64,000 bases of DNA. Origin: CAYRKT01 sp964425005 (GTDB lineage Bacteria > Synergistota > Synergistia > CAYRKT01). The notes under the pieces are model-generated. The model did not search any database. It had not been told where the DNA came from and saw only the letters and a program-made list of their open reading frames with translations. Location of the stretch: positions 62,001 to 126,000 of the forward strand of contig CAYRKT010000001.1 of NCBI GenBank assembly GCA_964425005.1, written 5' to 3'. Within the stretch, counting starts at the first letter, position 1. The number at the start of each line of letters is the position of its first letter. Shown piece after piece: positions 34,197-43,954 of the stretch. A program made the translations under genes and the position numbers.

Positions 34197-35585
34197 TCAC
34201 CTCCCCGCATCCTTCGGCCGCTCGAAGTTCTCCAGGAAGAAGGAGATGAGCCCCTGGACGTACCCTTCGTCCACCTCGCAGCTCTCCCTCTGGCCTACGG
34301 CCTCCACCAGGGCGAAGGCTAAAAGCCTCCTCTTAGCCCTGTCCGAGAGGAAGTTCAGGTAGCCCTGAAGCTCCTCCTTCGGCTTGCTGTTAAGGGTCCT
34401 GACCACCGTCTGGTAGGGCACCCCCATCTCAGAGGCCCAGAGGTAGAGCTCCACGTTCAGGTCGCGATCGGAGGGCCTTATGCCCATCTTCTCCCCCAGC
34501 GCCTCCACCACGAAGTACTCCTTAAGCGACCTCCTGTATCCCTCCTCCAGGCTACGCCTGTAGTCCTCCATGTTGGTCCCCTGGGAGAGCAGGTAGTCTA
34601 TCAGGTCCGTACCCTTCTCGGCCAGCTCCCTCTTGAGAGCCTCCACCCTGGCATCCACCCTCTCCAGCACCATCCTCTGGGGGACCTCGACCCTCGAGGC
34701 TTCGACCACCTCGTTGAGGCAAACCCCAGCCAGCCTGGACCTCTCGTAGCCCTCGGCTATGCGGGGGAACTGCTCCCTTGCCGCCTCGACCAGCGCCTCC
34801 CTGCCGGGAAAGCCCAAACCCTTCGCCAGTTCATCCCAGTCCTGCAGGCCGATCTCGTAGACCCCAAGCACCTCCACCCTGGTCCTCGCCCTGACCCCTG
34901 AGCCCAAGCCGAAGACCTTCGGATCCACCTCCAAGTCGTAAGTCTCACCCCTGCTGCGCCCGAGGGACTCCAGGACGAACCTGGGGGATCCCTCCTCAAG
35001 GGGCAGGAAGTCAGAGAAGGACCTCTCCCTGTCCACCTCGAACTCGTCGCCGTCGCCGGAGGAGACCTCCAGCTCCACCTTGAGCTCCACCACGTCGCCC
35101 ATCCTGGCGGGACGGTCCACCCGCTTGGCCTCCTTGCCGAACCTGTTCCTCACGGCCTCCAGAAGCCTCTCCAGCAAAACCTCGTCGAGCTCGACCCTCT
35201 TCCTCTCCACCTGGATATCCTTGAGCTCGGGCAGCTCCACCTCGGGGAAGACCGAGAGCTCGAACTCGCAGACGAAGTCCTTGCCCTCCTCCGCCTGGAC
35301 CACCTTCACCCTGGGCCTATCCATGAGCTTCAGGTCCAGGGAGGAGACGACCTCCTTGAAGGCGTCCTCCACCAGGCCCTCTAAGGCCCTCTCGTATATG
35401 GCCTCCTTGCCCAGATAGAGCTCCAGGATCCTCCTGGGGGCCTTGCCCTTCCTGAAACCCTTTATCTTAAGCTCGCTGGCGAGCTCCCTTGCGGCCTTTG
35501 CAACCCTATCGGCGAAGACCTCCTTGTCCTCCTCCACCCTTACGTGGAGGAGGTTCTCCTGTTGAGAGACCAGCTCAGTCCTCAT
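34197..35585 (-). CDS. tig: Trigger factor
   Basis: Ribosome-associated chaperone and prolyl isomerase. The ribosome-binding loop is GFRKGKAPRRILELY near residue 44 (family signature GFRxGKxP). A PPIase-like middle domain (about 155-245) and a long helical C-terminal arm follow; 462 residues is slightly long. The PPIase region diverges from consensus, so isomerase activity is uncertain. First gene of the protein-quality-control run. AGGAGGT lies eight bases before the ATG. Confidence 0.94.
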   Translation of the reverse strand: MRTELVSQQENLLHVRVEEDKEVFADRVAKAARELASELKIKGFRKGKAPRRILELYLGKEAIYERALEGLVEDAFKEVVSSLDLKLMDRPRVKVVQAEEGKDFVCEFELSVFPEVELPELKDIQVERKRVELDEVLLERLLEAVRNRFGKEAKRVDRPARMGDVVELKVELEVSSGDGDEFEVDRERSFSDFLPLEEGSPRFVLESLGRSRGETYDLEVDPKVFGLGSGVRARTRVEVLGVYEIGLQDWDELAKGLGFPGREALVEAAREQFPRIAEGYERSRLAGVCLNEVVEASRVEVPQRMVLERVDARVEALKRELAEKGTDLIDYLLSQGTNMEDYRRSLEEGYRRSLKEYFVVEALGEKMGIRPSDRDLNVELYLWASEMGVPYQTVVRTLNSKPKEELQGYLNFLSDRAKRRLLAFALVEAVGQRESCEVDEGYVQGLISFFLENFERPKDAGR

Positions 35586-35672
35586 CGAAGCTTACCTCCT
35601 CGGAGAGTTGAGGATAGAGAGAAGTTGCAACCACAACCCTTAAGGTATATGATACCAGACCCGCAAAAAATA

Positions 35673-35758
35673 TGGTGCGAGAGGTGGGATTTGAACCCAC
35701 ACGGGCCTGCGCCCACTGGATCCTAAGTCCAGCGCGTCTTCCCTTCCGCCACTCTCGC
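35673..35758 (-). tRNA. tRNA-Leu (anticodon TAG)
   Basis: Acceptor stem GCGAGAG pairs with CTCTCGC, discriminator A, encoded CCA. Anticodon stem CTGGA/TCCAG encloses CTTAGGA, giving TAG (reads CUA, and CUG by wobble). A long variable arm (GGGCGCAGGCCC-like) confirms class II. T-loop GGTTCAAATCC is standard. 86 nt. Confidence 0.95.
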
Positions 35759-35820
35759 ACGCCACCGGGAGCAGACTTCCCGAACGGAAACGGACAGAGG
35801 GCTGACAACCCCAAAAAAGA

Positions 35821-35896
35821 TGGTGGGCCGTACAGGAATCGAACCTGTGACCCCCTGATTAAGAGTCAGGTGCTCTACCGTCTGAGCTAACGGCCC
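35821..35896 (-). tRNA. tRNA-Lys (anticodon CTT)
   Basis: GGGCCGT acceptor pairs with ACGGCCC; D-arm TAGCTCAGACGGTAGAGCA; anticodon stem CTGA-type with loop CTCTTAA, anticodon CTT (reads AAG); T-loop GGTTCGATTCC; CCA encoded. 76 nt. It lies 62 bp before tRNA-Leu on the same strand and is probably co-transcribed with it. Confidence 0.95.
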
Positions 35897-35936
35897 ACGC
35901 TCTTCTCACCCTTATTCTTCTTCGCCGCCAAAGCAA

Positions 35937-35956
35937 GCGCCCTCACCCCAGGGCGC
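35937..35956. terminator. Hairpin between tRNA-Lys and mnmE
   Basis: GCGCCCT (35937-35943) and AGGGCGC (35950-35956) form a perfect 7-bp stem with a six-base loop. On the minus strand it is followed by TTGCTTTGG, a weak T-rich tail. It lies just upstream of the tRNA genes, so it might be part of their leader or the end of a short minus-strand transcript. Confidence 0.35.
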
Positions 35957-35963
35957 TGAAGCC

Positions 35964-35992
35964 TTCAGGCCCAAACCCTGCTAGAATATACT
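35964..35992 (+). promoter_or_regulatory. Candidate mnmE promoter
   Basis: TTCAGG (35964-35969), 17 bp, TATACT (35987-35992). The -35 is weak. Transcription would start about 60 bp before the mnmE TTG start. Confidence 0.45.
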
Positions 35993-36059
35993 CAAGGAAC
36001 CCGGCGAAGTCAAGAGCGACCTGGGGCGAGGTCAAGCTCGAGCGAGGGAGTGATCTCCT

Positions 36060-37475
36060 TTGCCCTACTCGTCTCGCTACGCCGTCGGCGACACCATAGC
36101 CGCCATCGCGACGCCCTTCGGCGAGGGCGGGATATCGGTGGTCAAGGTATCCGGCCCCGAGGCGGTGAGGCTCGCCGAGGGACTGCTCAGATCCCGAAGA
36201 AGGCTCTCTGAGGTACCCCCGAGGCACATGTTGCACGCCTGGGCGATCGACCCCTCCTCGGGAGAGCCCCTGGACGAGGTGCTGGCGGTGAGGTTCGATC
36301 CCCCCAGGAGCTACACCGGCGAGGAGGTGGCCGAGATACACTGCCACGGGGGCTGCGCGGTGAGCCAGCGAATCCTGGAGATCCTCCTCCAGCTGGGGGC
36401 CAGGCACGCCTCGCCGGGGGAGTTCACCTTCAGGGCCTTCTTCAACGGAAAGATGGACCTCACCCAGGTCGAGTCGGTCCTGTCCCTCATAAGGGCGAGG
36501 ACGGAGGCGGCCCTGAAGAGCGCCGCCAGGAGCTTGGGGGGCGCCGTGAGGAGGAGGGCTGAGTCCGTGAGGGAACGGCTCTTAAGACTGGCCGCCTGGA
36601 TCGAGGCCCAGATAGACTACCCTGACGAGGACGTCCCCCAGGCCGAGGTGGAGGCCCTGGCATCTGAGCTGGAGGGGATCTGCGAGGATCTAGAGGACCT
36701 GCTGGAGAGGATGAGGGCAGGGCAGCTGCTGGGGGAGGGCATAAGGGTGGCCATAGTGGGAAGACCCAACGTTGGGAAAAGCAGCCTTCTCAACGCCCTG
36801 CTCAAGGAGGCGAGGGCCATAGTAACCTCCATACCTGGTACCACCCGGGACATAGTGGAGGGGGTGATATCCCACAAGGGGATCCCCATAAGGCTGGCCG
36901 ACACCGCGGGGATAAGGGAGACCATCGACGAGGTGGAGAGCATCGGGGTCCAACGGGCCCTGGCGGCTGCTAGGGAGTCCGACGTGAACGTCCTGGTCCT
37001 GGACGGAAGCGATGACCTCACGGAGGAGGACCTCAGGCTCATGGAGGAGTTCGCCCACAAGCCCATGGTGGTAGTGGTGAACAAGCTGGATCTACCGAGC
37101 AGGATCACCCCAGAAGGGGTCAGGAGGGAGGCCCTCAGGAGGTTAGGTCGAGACCTGAGGGCGGAGGTCCTGGAGATATCCGCCCTGCGGGGCACCAACG
37201 TGGAGGCCCTGAAGGAGGCCCTGGTGCGCTTCGTCCTGGAGGGCGAAGGAGGGCTCCAGGAGGCCTTGAGCTCGACCCCCAGACAGATCTCCTGCGTCCT
37301 GGACTCGTCCGAGCACCTAAAGGAGGCTAAGCTCGCGCTGGACGAGGGCCTCGGGCTCGAGGTGGTGGCGGAGCTCATCAGGAGGTCCCTCGAGAAGCTA
37401 GACGTCCTCCTGGGCCTCAGCGCGCAGGAGGACGTCATAGAGCAGATATTCTCCAGCTTTTGCGTGGGAAAATAG
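36060..37475 (+). CDS. mnmE: tRNA modification GTPase MnmE
   Basis: With MnmG, installs 5-carboxymethylaminomethyl-type groups on U34 of tRNAs. The N-terminal formyl-THF-binding domain begins DTIAAIATPFGEGGISVVKV. The central helical domain holds a G domain with GRPNVGKSSLLNAL near residue 228, TRDIVEG, DTAGIRET and NKLD. The C-terminus is IFSSFCVGK, carrying the essential cysteine of the C-x-GK motif. 471 residues. Start TTG after GGGAGTGA. mnmG is not in the window. Confidence 0.96.
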   Translation: MPYSSRYAVGDTIAAIATPFGEGGISVVKVSGPEAVRLAEGLLRSRRRLSEVPPRHMLHAWAIDPSSGEPLDEVLAVRFDPPRSYTGEEVAEIHCHGGCAVSQRILEILLQLGARHASPGEFTFRAFFNGKMDLTQVESVLSLIRARTEAALKSAARSLGGAVRRRAESVRERLLRLAAWIEAQIDYPDEDVPQAEVEALASELEGICEDLEDLLERMRAGQLLGEGIRVAIVGRPNVGKSSLLNALLKEARAIVTSIPGTTRDIVEGVISHKGIPIRLADTAGIRETIDEVESIGVQRALAAARESDVNVLVLDGSDDLTEEDLRLMEEFAHKPMVVVVNKLDLPSRITPEGVRREALRRLGRDLRAEVLEISALRGTNVEALKEALVRFVLEGEGGLQEALSSTPRQISCVLDSSEHLKEAKLALDEGLGLEVVAELIRRSLEKLDVLLGLSAQEDVIEQIFSSFCVGK

Positions 37476-37479
37476 CCGA

Positions 37480-39195
37480 TCACATGCGCCGCGGAGCCGA
37501 TACCCCCAACAGCCTCAGCCCGTTGGCCAGGACCGTACGGGTGGCCTCGCAGAGGACCAACCGGGCGTCCCTCAGGCGCTCGTCCCCGCAGCTCAACACA
37601 GGGCAGGAGTTGTAGAAGCGATGAAACCTGGAGGCCAGCTCCTGGAGGTAGAAGGCCACTCGATGGGGAGCCAGCTCCCTGGCGGAACGCTCCACCTCCT
37701 CCGGGAACTCGGCCAGATGCCTTATCAGGTCCATCTCCTCCGGCGAGGAGAGGGGGGTTAGATCGGCGGAGGAGGCATCCGGCATCGAGACCCCCCTCGA
37801 GAGGGCCTCTTCCTCCAGGCTGCATATCCTCGCATGGGCGTACTGCACGTAGTACACCGGGTTGTCGGAGGACTGGCTCTTCGCCAGGTTCAGGTCGAAC
37901 TCCAGGTGGCTGTCCGATTTCCTCATGACGTAGAAGAACCTCGCAGCGTCCACGCCCACCTCCTCGAAGACCTCCCGCAGCGTGATGAACTCCCCGGACC
38001 TGGTGGACATGGAGACCTGCTTTCCATCCCTCAACAGGGTGACGAACTGGATCAAGACCACCTGGAAGCTCTCCTCAGGATAGCCCAGGGCCTTGACAGC
38101 CGCCTTCATCCTGGGCACGTAGCCGTGGTGGTCCGCGCCCCATATGTCCACCAGGAGGTTGAAGCCTCGGTCGTACTTGTTCTTGTGGTAAGCCACGTCG
38201 GAGGCGAAGTAGGTGGGCGCTCCGTTGCTCCTCACCAGGACCCTGTCCTTCTCGTCCCCGAAGGCGGTGGACCTAAACCACAAGGCCCCGTCCCCCTCGT
38301 AGGCGAACCCCTTGCCCTTGAGGTACTCCATGGCCTCGTCGAGGAGCCCCCTCTCGTAGAGGCTCCTCTCGGAGAACCACACGTCGAACTCCACCCCGAA
38401 GTCCCTGAGGTCCTTGACTATACCCTCCAGGATCCAGTCCTTGGAGAACCTGTAGAAGTCGTCCACCACCCTCTCGACCTCGTCGCGGCCCTCCTCGCCC
38501 CTGGCCAGGGCCTCCTCGAGCCTCCGAAGGTGGAGGTCCCCATCCCTCTCGAGAACCATCCTGGCTACGTCGTACATGTAGGAGCCCTTGTAGCCGTCCT
38601 CCGGCAAGGGGTAGAGCTCAGGACGACCGAGGATCTCCACGTACCTGGCCAGGGCAGAACGCCCGAGCAACCTCATCTGAAGGCCGGCGTCGTTTATGTA
38701 GTACTCCTTGGAGACCTCGTAGCCGGCGAACCTGAGGACGTTGGCCATCACGTCCCCGACCGCTGCCCCTCTGCCGTGGCCCACGTGCAGCGGCCCAGTG
38801 GGATTGGCGCTGACGAACTCGAGGTTGACCCTAATGCCTCTACCCAAGTCCGAGCTGCCGTAACTATCCCCCATCCGAACTATGTGGGGGAGCACCGATC
38901 TCCAGAAGGCGTCGGCCATCCTGAAGTTGAGGAAGCCGGGCTTTGCCACCTCCACCTCCCTGAAGAGGGAGGGATCGAAAACCCTGTCCCTTATCCTTGC
39001 GGCTATCTCCATCGGACTGGCCCTCAACACCTTGGCGAGCTGCATGGCCAAGGGGCTAGCCACGTCGCCGAACGACTCGTTGCGAGGGACCTCCACCAAA
39101 ACGGGAGGGAGAAGCCCCTCGTCCAGACCCCTTTCCCTCAGGAGCTCGAGGGCTACCTCCTTGAGCCTCTCGGAAACCATCCTCTGAACCCTCAT
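37480..39195 (-). CDS. argS: Arginyl-tRNA synthetase
   Basis: Class I synthetase of about 571 residues. The N-terminal additional domain precedes NPTGPLHVGHGRGAAVGD, the HIGH motif, near residue 118-135. The C-terminal anticodon-binding DALR domain is recognisable (YVQYAHARICS, HRFYNSCPVL) and the chain ends LRLLGVSAPRRM. ATG at 39195 was chosen because AGGGGGT is nine bases ahead and it clears the secA stop; a longer frame would overlap secA. Co-transcribed with secA. Confidence 0.95.
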   Translation of the reverse strand: MRVQRMVSERLKEVALELLRERGLDEGLLPPVLVEVPRNESFGDVASPLAMQLAKVLRASPMEIAARIRDRVFDPSLFREVEVAKPGFLNFRMADAFWRSVLPHIVRMGDSYGSSDLGRGIRVNLEFVSANPTGPLHVGHGRGAAVGDVMANVLRFAGYEVSKEYYINDAGLQMRLLGRSALARYVEILGRPELYPLPEDGYKGSYMYDVARMVLERDGDLHLRRLEEALARGEEGRDEVERVVDDFYRFSKDWILEGIVKDLRDFGVEFDVWFSERSLYERGLLDEAMEYLKGKGFAYEGDGALWFRSTAFGDEKDRVLVRSNGAPTYFASDVAYHKNKYDRGFNLLVDIWGADHHGYVPRMKAAVKALGYPEESFQVVLIQFVTLLRDGKQVSMSTRSGEFITLREVFEEVGVDAARFFYVMRKSDSHLEFDLNLAKSQSSDNPVYYVQYAHARICSLEEEALSRGVSMPDASSADLTPLSSPEEMDLIRHLAEFPEEVERSARELAPHRVAFYLQELASRFHRFYNSCPVLSCGDERLRDARLVLCEATRTVLANGLRLLGVSAPRRM

Positions 39196-39206
39196 GGAAT
39201 GACCCC

Positions 39207-41909
39207 CTAAGGCCGATTTTTGCCGCAACAGTGCTTGTACTTCTTGCCGCTGCCGCAAGGGCATGGCTCGTTCCTGCCCACCTTCCGCTCGACCCTAACG
39301 GGCGTCTGCCGGTGCGGAAGCTGCAGGGGCGCGTCTCCCCCCACCGCCACGACGCCCTCCGGAGCGGCCACCTCTCTGACTCCGCCAGCCTCGGGCTTGA
39401 GCTCCACTCCCCTGGTGTGCCTCAGCTCGAGCGAGAAGGCCACCGATACGACCCTGGAGAGGTCGCTCCTCCACAGGAACCCCACCACGTCCCTCTTTAT
39501 CCTGAAGAGCATGTCCTGGAAGAGCCTGTAGGACTCGAACTGATACTCCAGGAGCGGATCCTTCTGCCCTATGGCCCTCAGGCCTATGCCGCGCCTGAGC
39601 TCGTCCATGGAGAGAAGGTGGTCCCTCCAGTGAACGTCCACGGTGTGGAGCAAGAAGACCCTGAGCAGCTGGTTGAGCTCGGCCCTGGGAAGCGAAGGGT
39701 CGTCGAGCTTTTGGAAGAGCCTGGACTTGTAGGAATCGAGCTTCGTCGAGATCTCACCCAGGTCTTCCGCGGAGGCCAGGGCGATAGTCTCCCCTATGGT
39801 GCTCTTGAGCGTCGAGGATACCCTCTCGACCATCTCCTCGACCCCCTCGTCCTCCTGGGGGGACAGAAGGCCTTCGAAGAAGTCCTCCACCAGGTCCTTG
39901 CAGTGGGAGAAGACCTCCTCGTCCAGGAGTATCCGCCTGCGCTCGGAGTAGACCACCTCCCTCTGCTTGTTCATGACCAGGTCGTACTCCAGCAGGCGCT
40001 TCCTGATCTCGAAGTGGAGGCTCTCGACCTTCTTCTGCGCCGACTCTATGGCCTTGGAGAGGAGGGGGTGCTCTATAGCTTCGCCCTCCTGGACGCCGAG
40101 CTTCTCCATGATGGACTTTATCCTCTCGCCCCCGAAGAGGCGAAGGAGGTCGTCCTCGAGGGAGAGGTAGAACCTGCTCTTGCCGGGATCGCCCTGTCTG
40201 CCGCTCCTGCCGCGCAGCTGGTTGTCTATCCTTCGAGCCTCGTGCCTCTCGGTGCCCAAGACGTAAAGTCCACCGAGCTCCACAACTCGCTCGCGCTCCC
40301 TATCGCATATCTCCTTGAACTCCCTGAGCAGGCGCTCGTGCTCGGGGCTTCCCAGCTCTATCCCCCGCCTCTCGCACTCCTCCCTGGCCAGGAAGTGCGG
40401 ATTGCCCCCCAGTATTATGTCCGTGCCGCGGCCGGCCATGTTGGTGGCTATGGTGACTGCCCCCAGACGACCGGCCTGAGCCACTATCTTGGCCTCCTTC
40501 TCGTGGTACTTAGCGTTGAGGACCTGGTGAGGTATGCCCCTCCTCTTGAGCATGGAGCTCAGTAGCTCGGATGTCTCTATGGAGGTGGTCCCCACCAGGA
40601 TGGGCTGCCCCCTCCGGTGAGTCTCCACTATGTCCTCCACCACCGCCTCGAACTTCTCCCGCTTGGTCCTGTATACCACGTCCGGCAGGTCCTGGCGGAT
40701 CATGGGCTTGTGGGTGGGTATGACCACCACCTCGAGGCCGTATATCTCCCTGAACTCCTCGGCCTCCGTGGCGGCGGTGCCGGTCATCCCGGCCAGCTTC
40801 CTGTACATGCGGAAGTAGTTCTGAAGGGTTATGGTGGCCAACGTCTGGTTCTCCGAGCCTATCCTGACCCCTTCCTTGGCCTCGATGCTCTGGTGGAGCC
40901 CGTCGGAGTACCTCCTGCCGAACATGAGCCTCCCGGTGAACTCGTCTACTATGATCACCTCTCCGTCCTTGACCACGTAGTCCACGTCCCTCTTGAAGAG
41001 GTGATGCGCCTTCAACGCCTGGACTATCTTGTGGGCCATGTCGGAGGTGATGTCGTCGAAGAGGCTGTCCACCTTGAGCAGCTCCTCGCAGCGTCTGATG
41101 CCGGCCTCGGTCAGGACCACGTTCCTCTCCTTCTCGTCCACCTCGAAGTGGACGCCCCTCTTCAGGGACCTGGCCACCCTGTCGGCCAGGATGTAGGGCT
41201 CCACCGAGTCCTCGCTGGGACCGGAGATGATGAGGGGGGTCCTGGCCTCGTCTATCAGGATGCTGTCCACCTCGTCCACGATGGCGTAGCTGTGCCCCCT
41301 CTGCACCAGCTCGTCCCTGGAGACCGCCATGTTGTCCCTCAGGTAGTCGAAGCCGAACTCGGCGTTGGTCCCGTACGTTATGTCGCAGAGGTAGGCCCTC
41401 TTCCTCTCCTCGAAGGGCATGTGGGAGTATATCACCCCGACGCTCAAGCCCAGGAAGCGATATATGGGACCCATCCACTCGGCGTCCCTCTTGGCCAGGT
41501 AGTCGTTCACCGTGACCACGTGGACGCCCTCCCCGGTGAGGGCGTTGAGGTAGGCCGAGAGGGTGGCCACCAGCGTCTTGCCCTCGCCGGTCTTCATCTC
41601 GGCTATCTTCCCCTCGTGCAGGACCACGCCCCCCATGAGCTGGACGTCGAAGTGCCTCATGCCCAGCACCCTCCTGGATACCTCCCTCACCACCGCGAAG
41701 GCCTCCGGGAGGATCTCGTCCAGGGTCTCTCCCCGCTCGAGCCTGGACTTGAAGACCAGGGTCTGGGAGGCTAAATCCGAGTCCGACATGGGGATATACC
41801 GTTCCTCCAGGGAGTTTATCCTCTTGACCAGCTCGCGAAGCCTCTTGAGCTCCCTCTCCTGGGCGTCGAGGCCCAGAGCCCTCTTCAAAAATCCGAACAA
41901 GCGAACCAC
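39207..41909 (-). CDS. secA: Preprotein translocase ATPase SecA
   Basis: Motor of the Sec export pathway, 900 residues. [19 protein letters not shown] Walker A ([13 protein letters not shown] near residue 104), [19 protein letters not shown], the helicase motif II block [12 protein letters not shown], and [13 protein letters not shown] are intact. The C-terminus carries the zinc-binding SEC-C tail [16 protein letters not shown] for SecB or lipid contact. Start GTG at 41909. An expected consensus TATAAT lies 47 bp upstream. Confidence 0.97.
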   Translation of the reverse strand: MVRLFGFLKRALGLDAQERELKRLRELVKRINSLEERYIPMSDSDLASQTLVFKSRLERGETLDEILPEAFAVVREVSRRVLGMRHFDVQLMGGVVLHEGKIAEMKTGEGKTLVATLSAYLNALTGEGVHVVTVNDYLAKRDAEWMGPIYRFLGLSVGVIYSHMPFEERKRAYLCDITYGTNAEFGFDYLRDNMAVSRDELVQRGHSYAIVDEVDSILIDEARTPLIISGPSEDSVEPYILADRVARSLKRGVHFEVDEKERNVVLTEAGIRRCEELLKVDSLFDDITSDMAHKIVQALKAHHLFKRDVDYVVKDGEVIIVDEFTGRLMFGRRYSDGLHQSIEAKEGVRIGSENQTLATITLQNYFRMYRKLAGMTGTAATEAEEFREIYGLEVVVIPTHKPMIRQDLPDVVYRTKREKFEAVVEDIVETHRRGQPILVGTTSIETSELLSSMLKRRGIPHQVLNAKYHEKEAKIVAQAGRLGAVTIATNMAGRGTDIILGGNPHFLAREECERRGIELGSPEHERLLREFKEICDRERERVVELGGLYVLGTERHEARRIDNQLRGRSGRQGDPGKSRFYLSLEDDLLRLFGGERIKSIMEKLGVQEGEAIEHPLLSKAIESAQKKVESLHFEIRKRLLEYDLVMNKQREVVYSERRRILLDEEVFSHCKDLVEDFFEGLLSPQEDEGVEEMVERVSSTLKSTIGETIALASAEDLGEISTKLDSYKSRLFQKLDDPSLPRAELNQLLRVFLLHTVDVHWRDHLLSMDELRRGIGLRAIGQKDPLLEYQFESYRLFQDMLFRIKRDVVGFLWRSDLSRVVSVAFSLELRHTRGVELKPEAGGVREVAAPEGVVAVGGDAPLQLPHRQTPVRVERKVGRNEPCPCGSGKKYKHCCGKNRP

Positions 41910-41955
41910 CGACCTGGGGTTTCTCTAGAGCTAACGCGGACGAAGAGTCCTACCC

Positions 41956-41986
41956 ATTATAGCACAGCTCCAGAGCGGTTATACTA
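41956..41986. promoter_or_regulatory. Overlapping divergent promoters of secA and purH
   Basis: Minus strand: TATAAT (41961-41956) with a weak TAGTAT (41986-41981) at 19 bp for secA. Plus strand: TATACT (41980-41985) with a weak TTATAG (41957-41962) at 17 bp for purH. Each -10 covers the other promoter's -35, so the two should exclude each other. Both -35 elements are poor. Confidence 0.5.
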
Positions 41987-42006
41987 TTGACCAGGAGGTG
42001 AATGGG

Positions 42007-43545
42007 TTGGGCGTAAAAAGGGCTTTGGTCTCCACCTGGGACAAGAGCGGGCTGGAGGAGCTCGCCTCCTCCTTTCGAGAGAGGGACGTGGAGGTGATCT
42101 CCACAGGAGGGACGGCTAAGGTCCTCCGCGGGATGGGGTGCACGGTGGTGGAGGTCGAGAGCGTCTCGGGCTTCCCAAGCCTCTTCGGCGGGAGGGTAAA
42201 GACCCTCCATCCCGCGGTCATGGGCGCCATCCTCATGAGAAGGGACTCGAAGGAGGACCTGTCGGAGGCCGACGCGCACGGAATAAAGCCCGTGGACCTG
42301 GTGGTGGTAGATCTCTACCCGTTCGAGGCGGCCTCCGCCTCGGGCTCGCCGCTGGAGGAACTGGTGGAGAAGATAGACGTGGGGGGCGTGACCCTCATCC
42401 GGGCAGCGGCCAAGAACTTCGCCAGCGTGGCGGTGGTGGTGGACAAAGCCGACTACCCGAAGGTGGCCCAGCTCATAAGGGAGAGAGGAGAGATCCCCCT
42501 CGAGGTCCGAAGGGGCCTGGCGGTCAAGGCCTTCAGGAGGAGCTCCTTCTACGACGCCCTGATAGGGTTCGAGCTCGCGAGGCGCTTCGAGGAGGAGGTC
42601 ATCCCGTTGTCCGCCGCCGAGATCTCGCTCCCCTTGTCCCTCGTGAGCGCCCTTCGCTACGGCGAGAACCCCCATCAGAGGGCCTCCCTCTTCTCCTCTC
42701 CTCTGAACCCGCCCCTGCGCGTGGAGAAGCTGCAGGGCAAGGAGCTCTCCTACAACAACCTCCTCGACCTGGAGTCCGCCCTGGTCGGCTGTCATCTGCT
42801 GAGGGAGAGGTGCGCCTGCGTTATCATCAAGCACAACCAGCCCTGTGGGATAGCCGTTGGGACCACCCCGAAGGAGGCCTACGCCAGGGCCGTAGAGGCC
42901 GACCCCGTGTCGGCGTTCGGCGGGGTGGTGGGCTTCACCAGAGCGGTGGACGGAGAGACGGCCGAGGAGGTAACTAAATCCTTCAAGGAGGCCGTGGTGG
43001 CCCCGGACTACTCGAGCGAGGCCCTCTCGATCCTGAGGGGGAGGGAGAGGCTCTCGATCCTGAGGGCGGACCCAAAGGACCTGAGGTCCAGGCCCTCCCT
43101 CAGGAACACCGTCTTCGGGATCCTCGTGCAGGAGGAGAGGGAGACGCCGATGCCGGCCCTGACCTCCATGAGGTGGGTGTCCGGCGACCCACAGGGGCTA
43201 GACGAGGAGTCGGCGGATGTGGCATGGGTGGCATCGTACCTCCTCAAGAGCAACGCCGTGGCCATCGCCAAGGGGGGCAGGACGGTGGGACTCTGCGGTG
43301 GGCAGCCGAACCGGGTCAGCGCCGTGGCCATAGCCCTGCAGAGGGCGGGCGAACTGGCGAGAGGTTCGGTGATGGTCTCGGACGGCTTCTTCCCCTTCCC
43401 CGACTCCATAGAGCTGGCGGCGGATTCCGGGGTATCCTTCGTGATCCAGCCCGGCGGGTCCGTGAGGGACGAAGAGGTGATCGAGGCGGCCAGGGCAAGG
43501 GGTGTCGCCATGGCCATCACGGGGATCAGGCTCTTCAGGCACTGA
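42007..43545 (+). CDS. purH: Bifunctional AICAR transformylase / IMP cyclohydrolase
   Basis: Last two steps of IMP synthesis. The N-terminal cyclohydrolase has STGGTAKVLRGMG and GGRVKTLHPAVMG (residues about 30-70). The C-terminal AICAR transformylase has RYGENPHQRASLF, NNLLDLESAL and IIKHNQPCGIAVG with the catalytic Lys-His. 512 residues. The TTG at 42007 follows AGGAGGTG with six bases between; GTG at 41998 lies within that site and is rejected. No purine riboswitch structure was seen in the short leader. Other pur genes are not adjacent. Confidence 0.96.
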   Translation: MGVKRALVSTWDKSGLEELASSFRERDVEVISTGGTAKVLRGMGCTVVEVESVSGFPSLFGGRVKTLHPAVMGAILMRRDSKEDLSEADAHGIKPVDLVVVDLYPFEAASASGSPLEELVEKIDVGGVTLIRAAAKNFASVAVVVDKADYPKVAQLIRERGEIPLEVRRGLAVKAFRRSSFYDALIGFELARRFEEEVIPLSAAEISLPLSLVSALRYGENPHQRASLFSSPLNPPLRVEKLQGKELSYNNLLDLESALVGCHLLRERCACVIIKHNQPCGIAVGTTPKEAYARAVEADPVSAFGGVVGFTRAVDGETAEEVTKSFKEAVVAPDYSSEALSILRGRERLSILRADPKDLRSRPSLRNTVFGILVQEERETPMPALTSMRWVSGDPQGLDEESADVAWVASYLLKSNAVAIAKGGRTVGLCGGQPNRVSAVAIALQRAGELARGSVMVSDGFFPFPDSIELAADSGVSFVIQPGGSVRDEEVIEAARARGVAMAITGIRLFRH

Positions 43546-43554
43546 GGACCAGAC

Positions 43555-43938
43555 ATGAGAGGCAAGCTAGCTCTCACCCTGTTCTCGCTGCTGATCTGCG
43601 CCTGTCTCAGCCCTATGCCCTCGGGGGCAAGCGAGTGGAAGGAGGTGTTCCGGAGGGACCACGCGGTGTACCTCGTGGAGCTACCCCCCATCAGCAACGA
43701 CTGCAGCTCGACTCAAGTCAGGGTGAGGATAAAGATCGAGGGGACGGGCTTCGAAGAGGAGCTGATATACCAGTTCAGCGAGGACGGCAAGCTCTACAGG
43801 AACCTGGACAGCGTCGTCAGGGCCTCCGACGGAGGCCTGGTGGAGACCTGAATAGTCATGTCCGGCTGGGCCTCGTGGAGGCCCGTGGAGGCGGGTAGCC
43901 CGGCGGAGGCCATATGGGAGGCGCTGAGGAAGAGGTGA
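43555..43938 (+). pseudogene. Small secreted protein interrupted by in-frame TGA (nonsense or Sec)
   Basis: The frame opens with a signal peptide (MRGKLALTLFSLLICACL) and a beta-rich domain (HAVYLVELPPISNDC, FEEELIYQFSEDGKLYRNLD). After residue 98 comes TGA (43849-43851), then the same frame continues for 28 sensible residues (IVMSGWASWRPVEAGSPAEA, then IWEALRKR) to a proper stop, 16 bases before the next gene. The continuation resembles the end of a small secreted surface-protein family. Options are a TGG-to-TGA mutation, sequence error, or selenocysteine: a 7-bp hairpin GGGCCTC-GTG-GAGGCCC starts 16 nt after the TGA. Function unknown. Confidence 0.65.
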
Positions 43939-43954
43939 AGGAGGGATCTCAAGC

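Noticed and set aside
41987..42006. Purine riboswitch upstream of purH
   Set aside because: The leader is only about 20 nt from the predicted start site, too short for an aptamer, and no such core is seen.
43849..43851. TGA reassigned to tryptophan genome-wide
   Set aside because: TGA is used as a normal stop in many genes here and Trp is regularly TGG.
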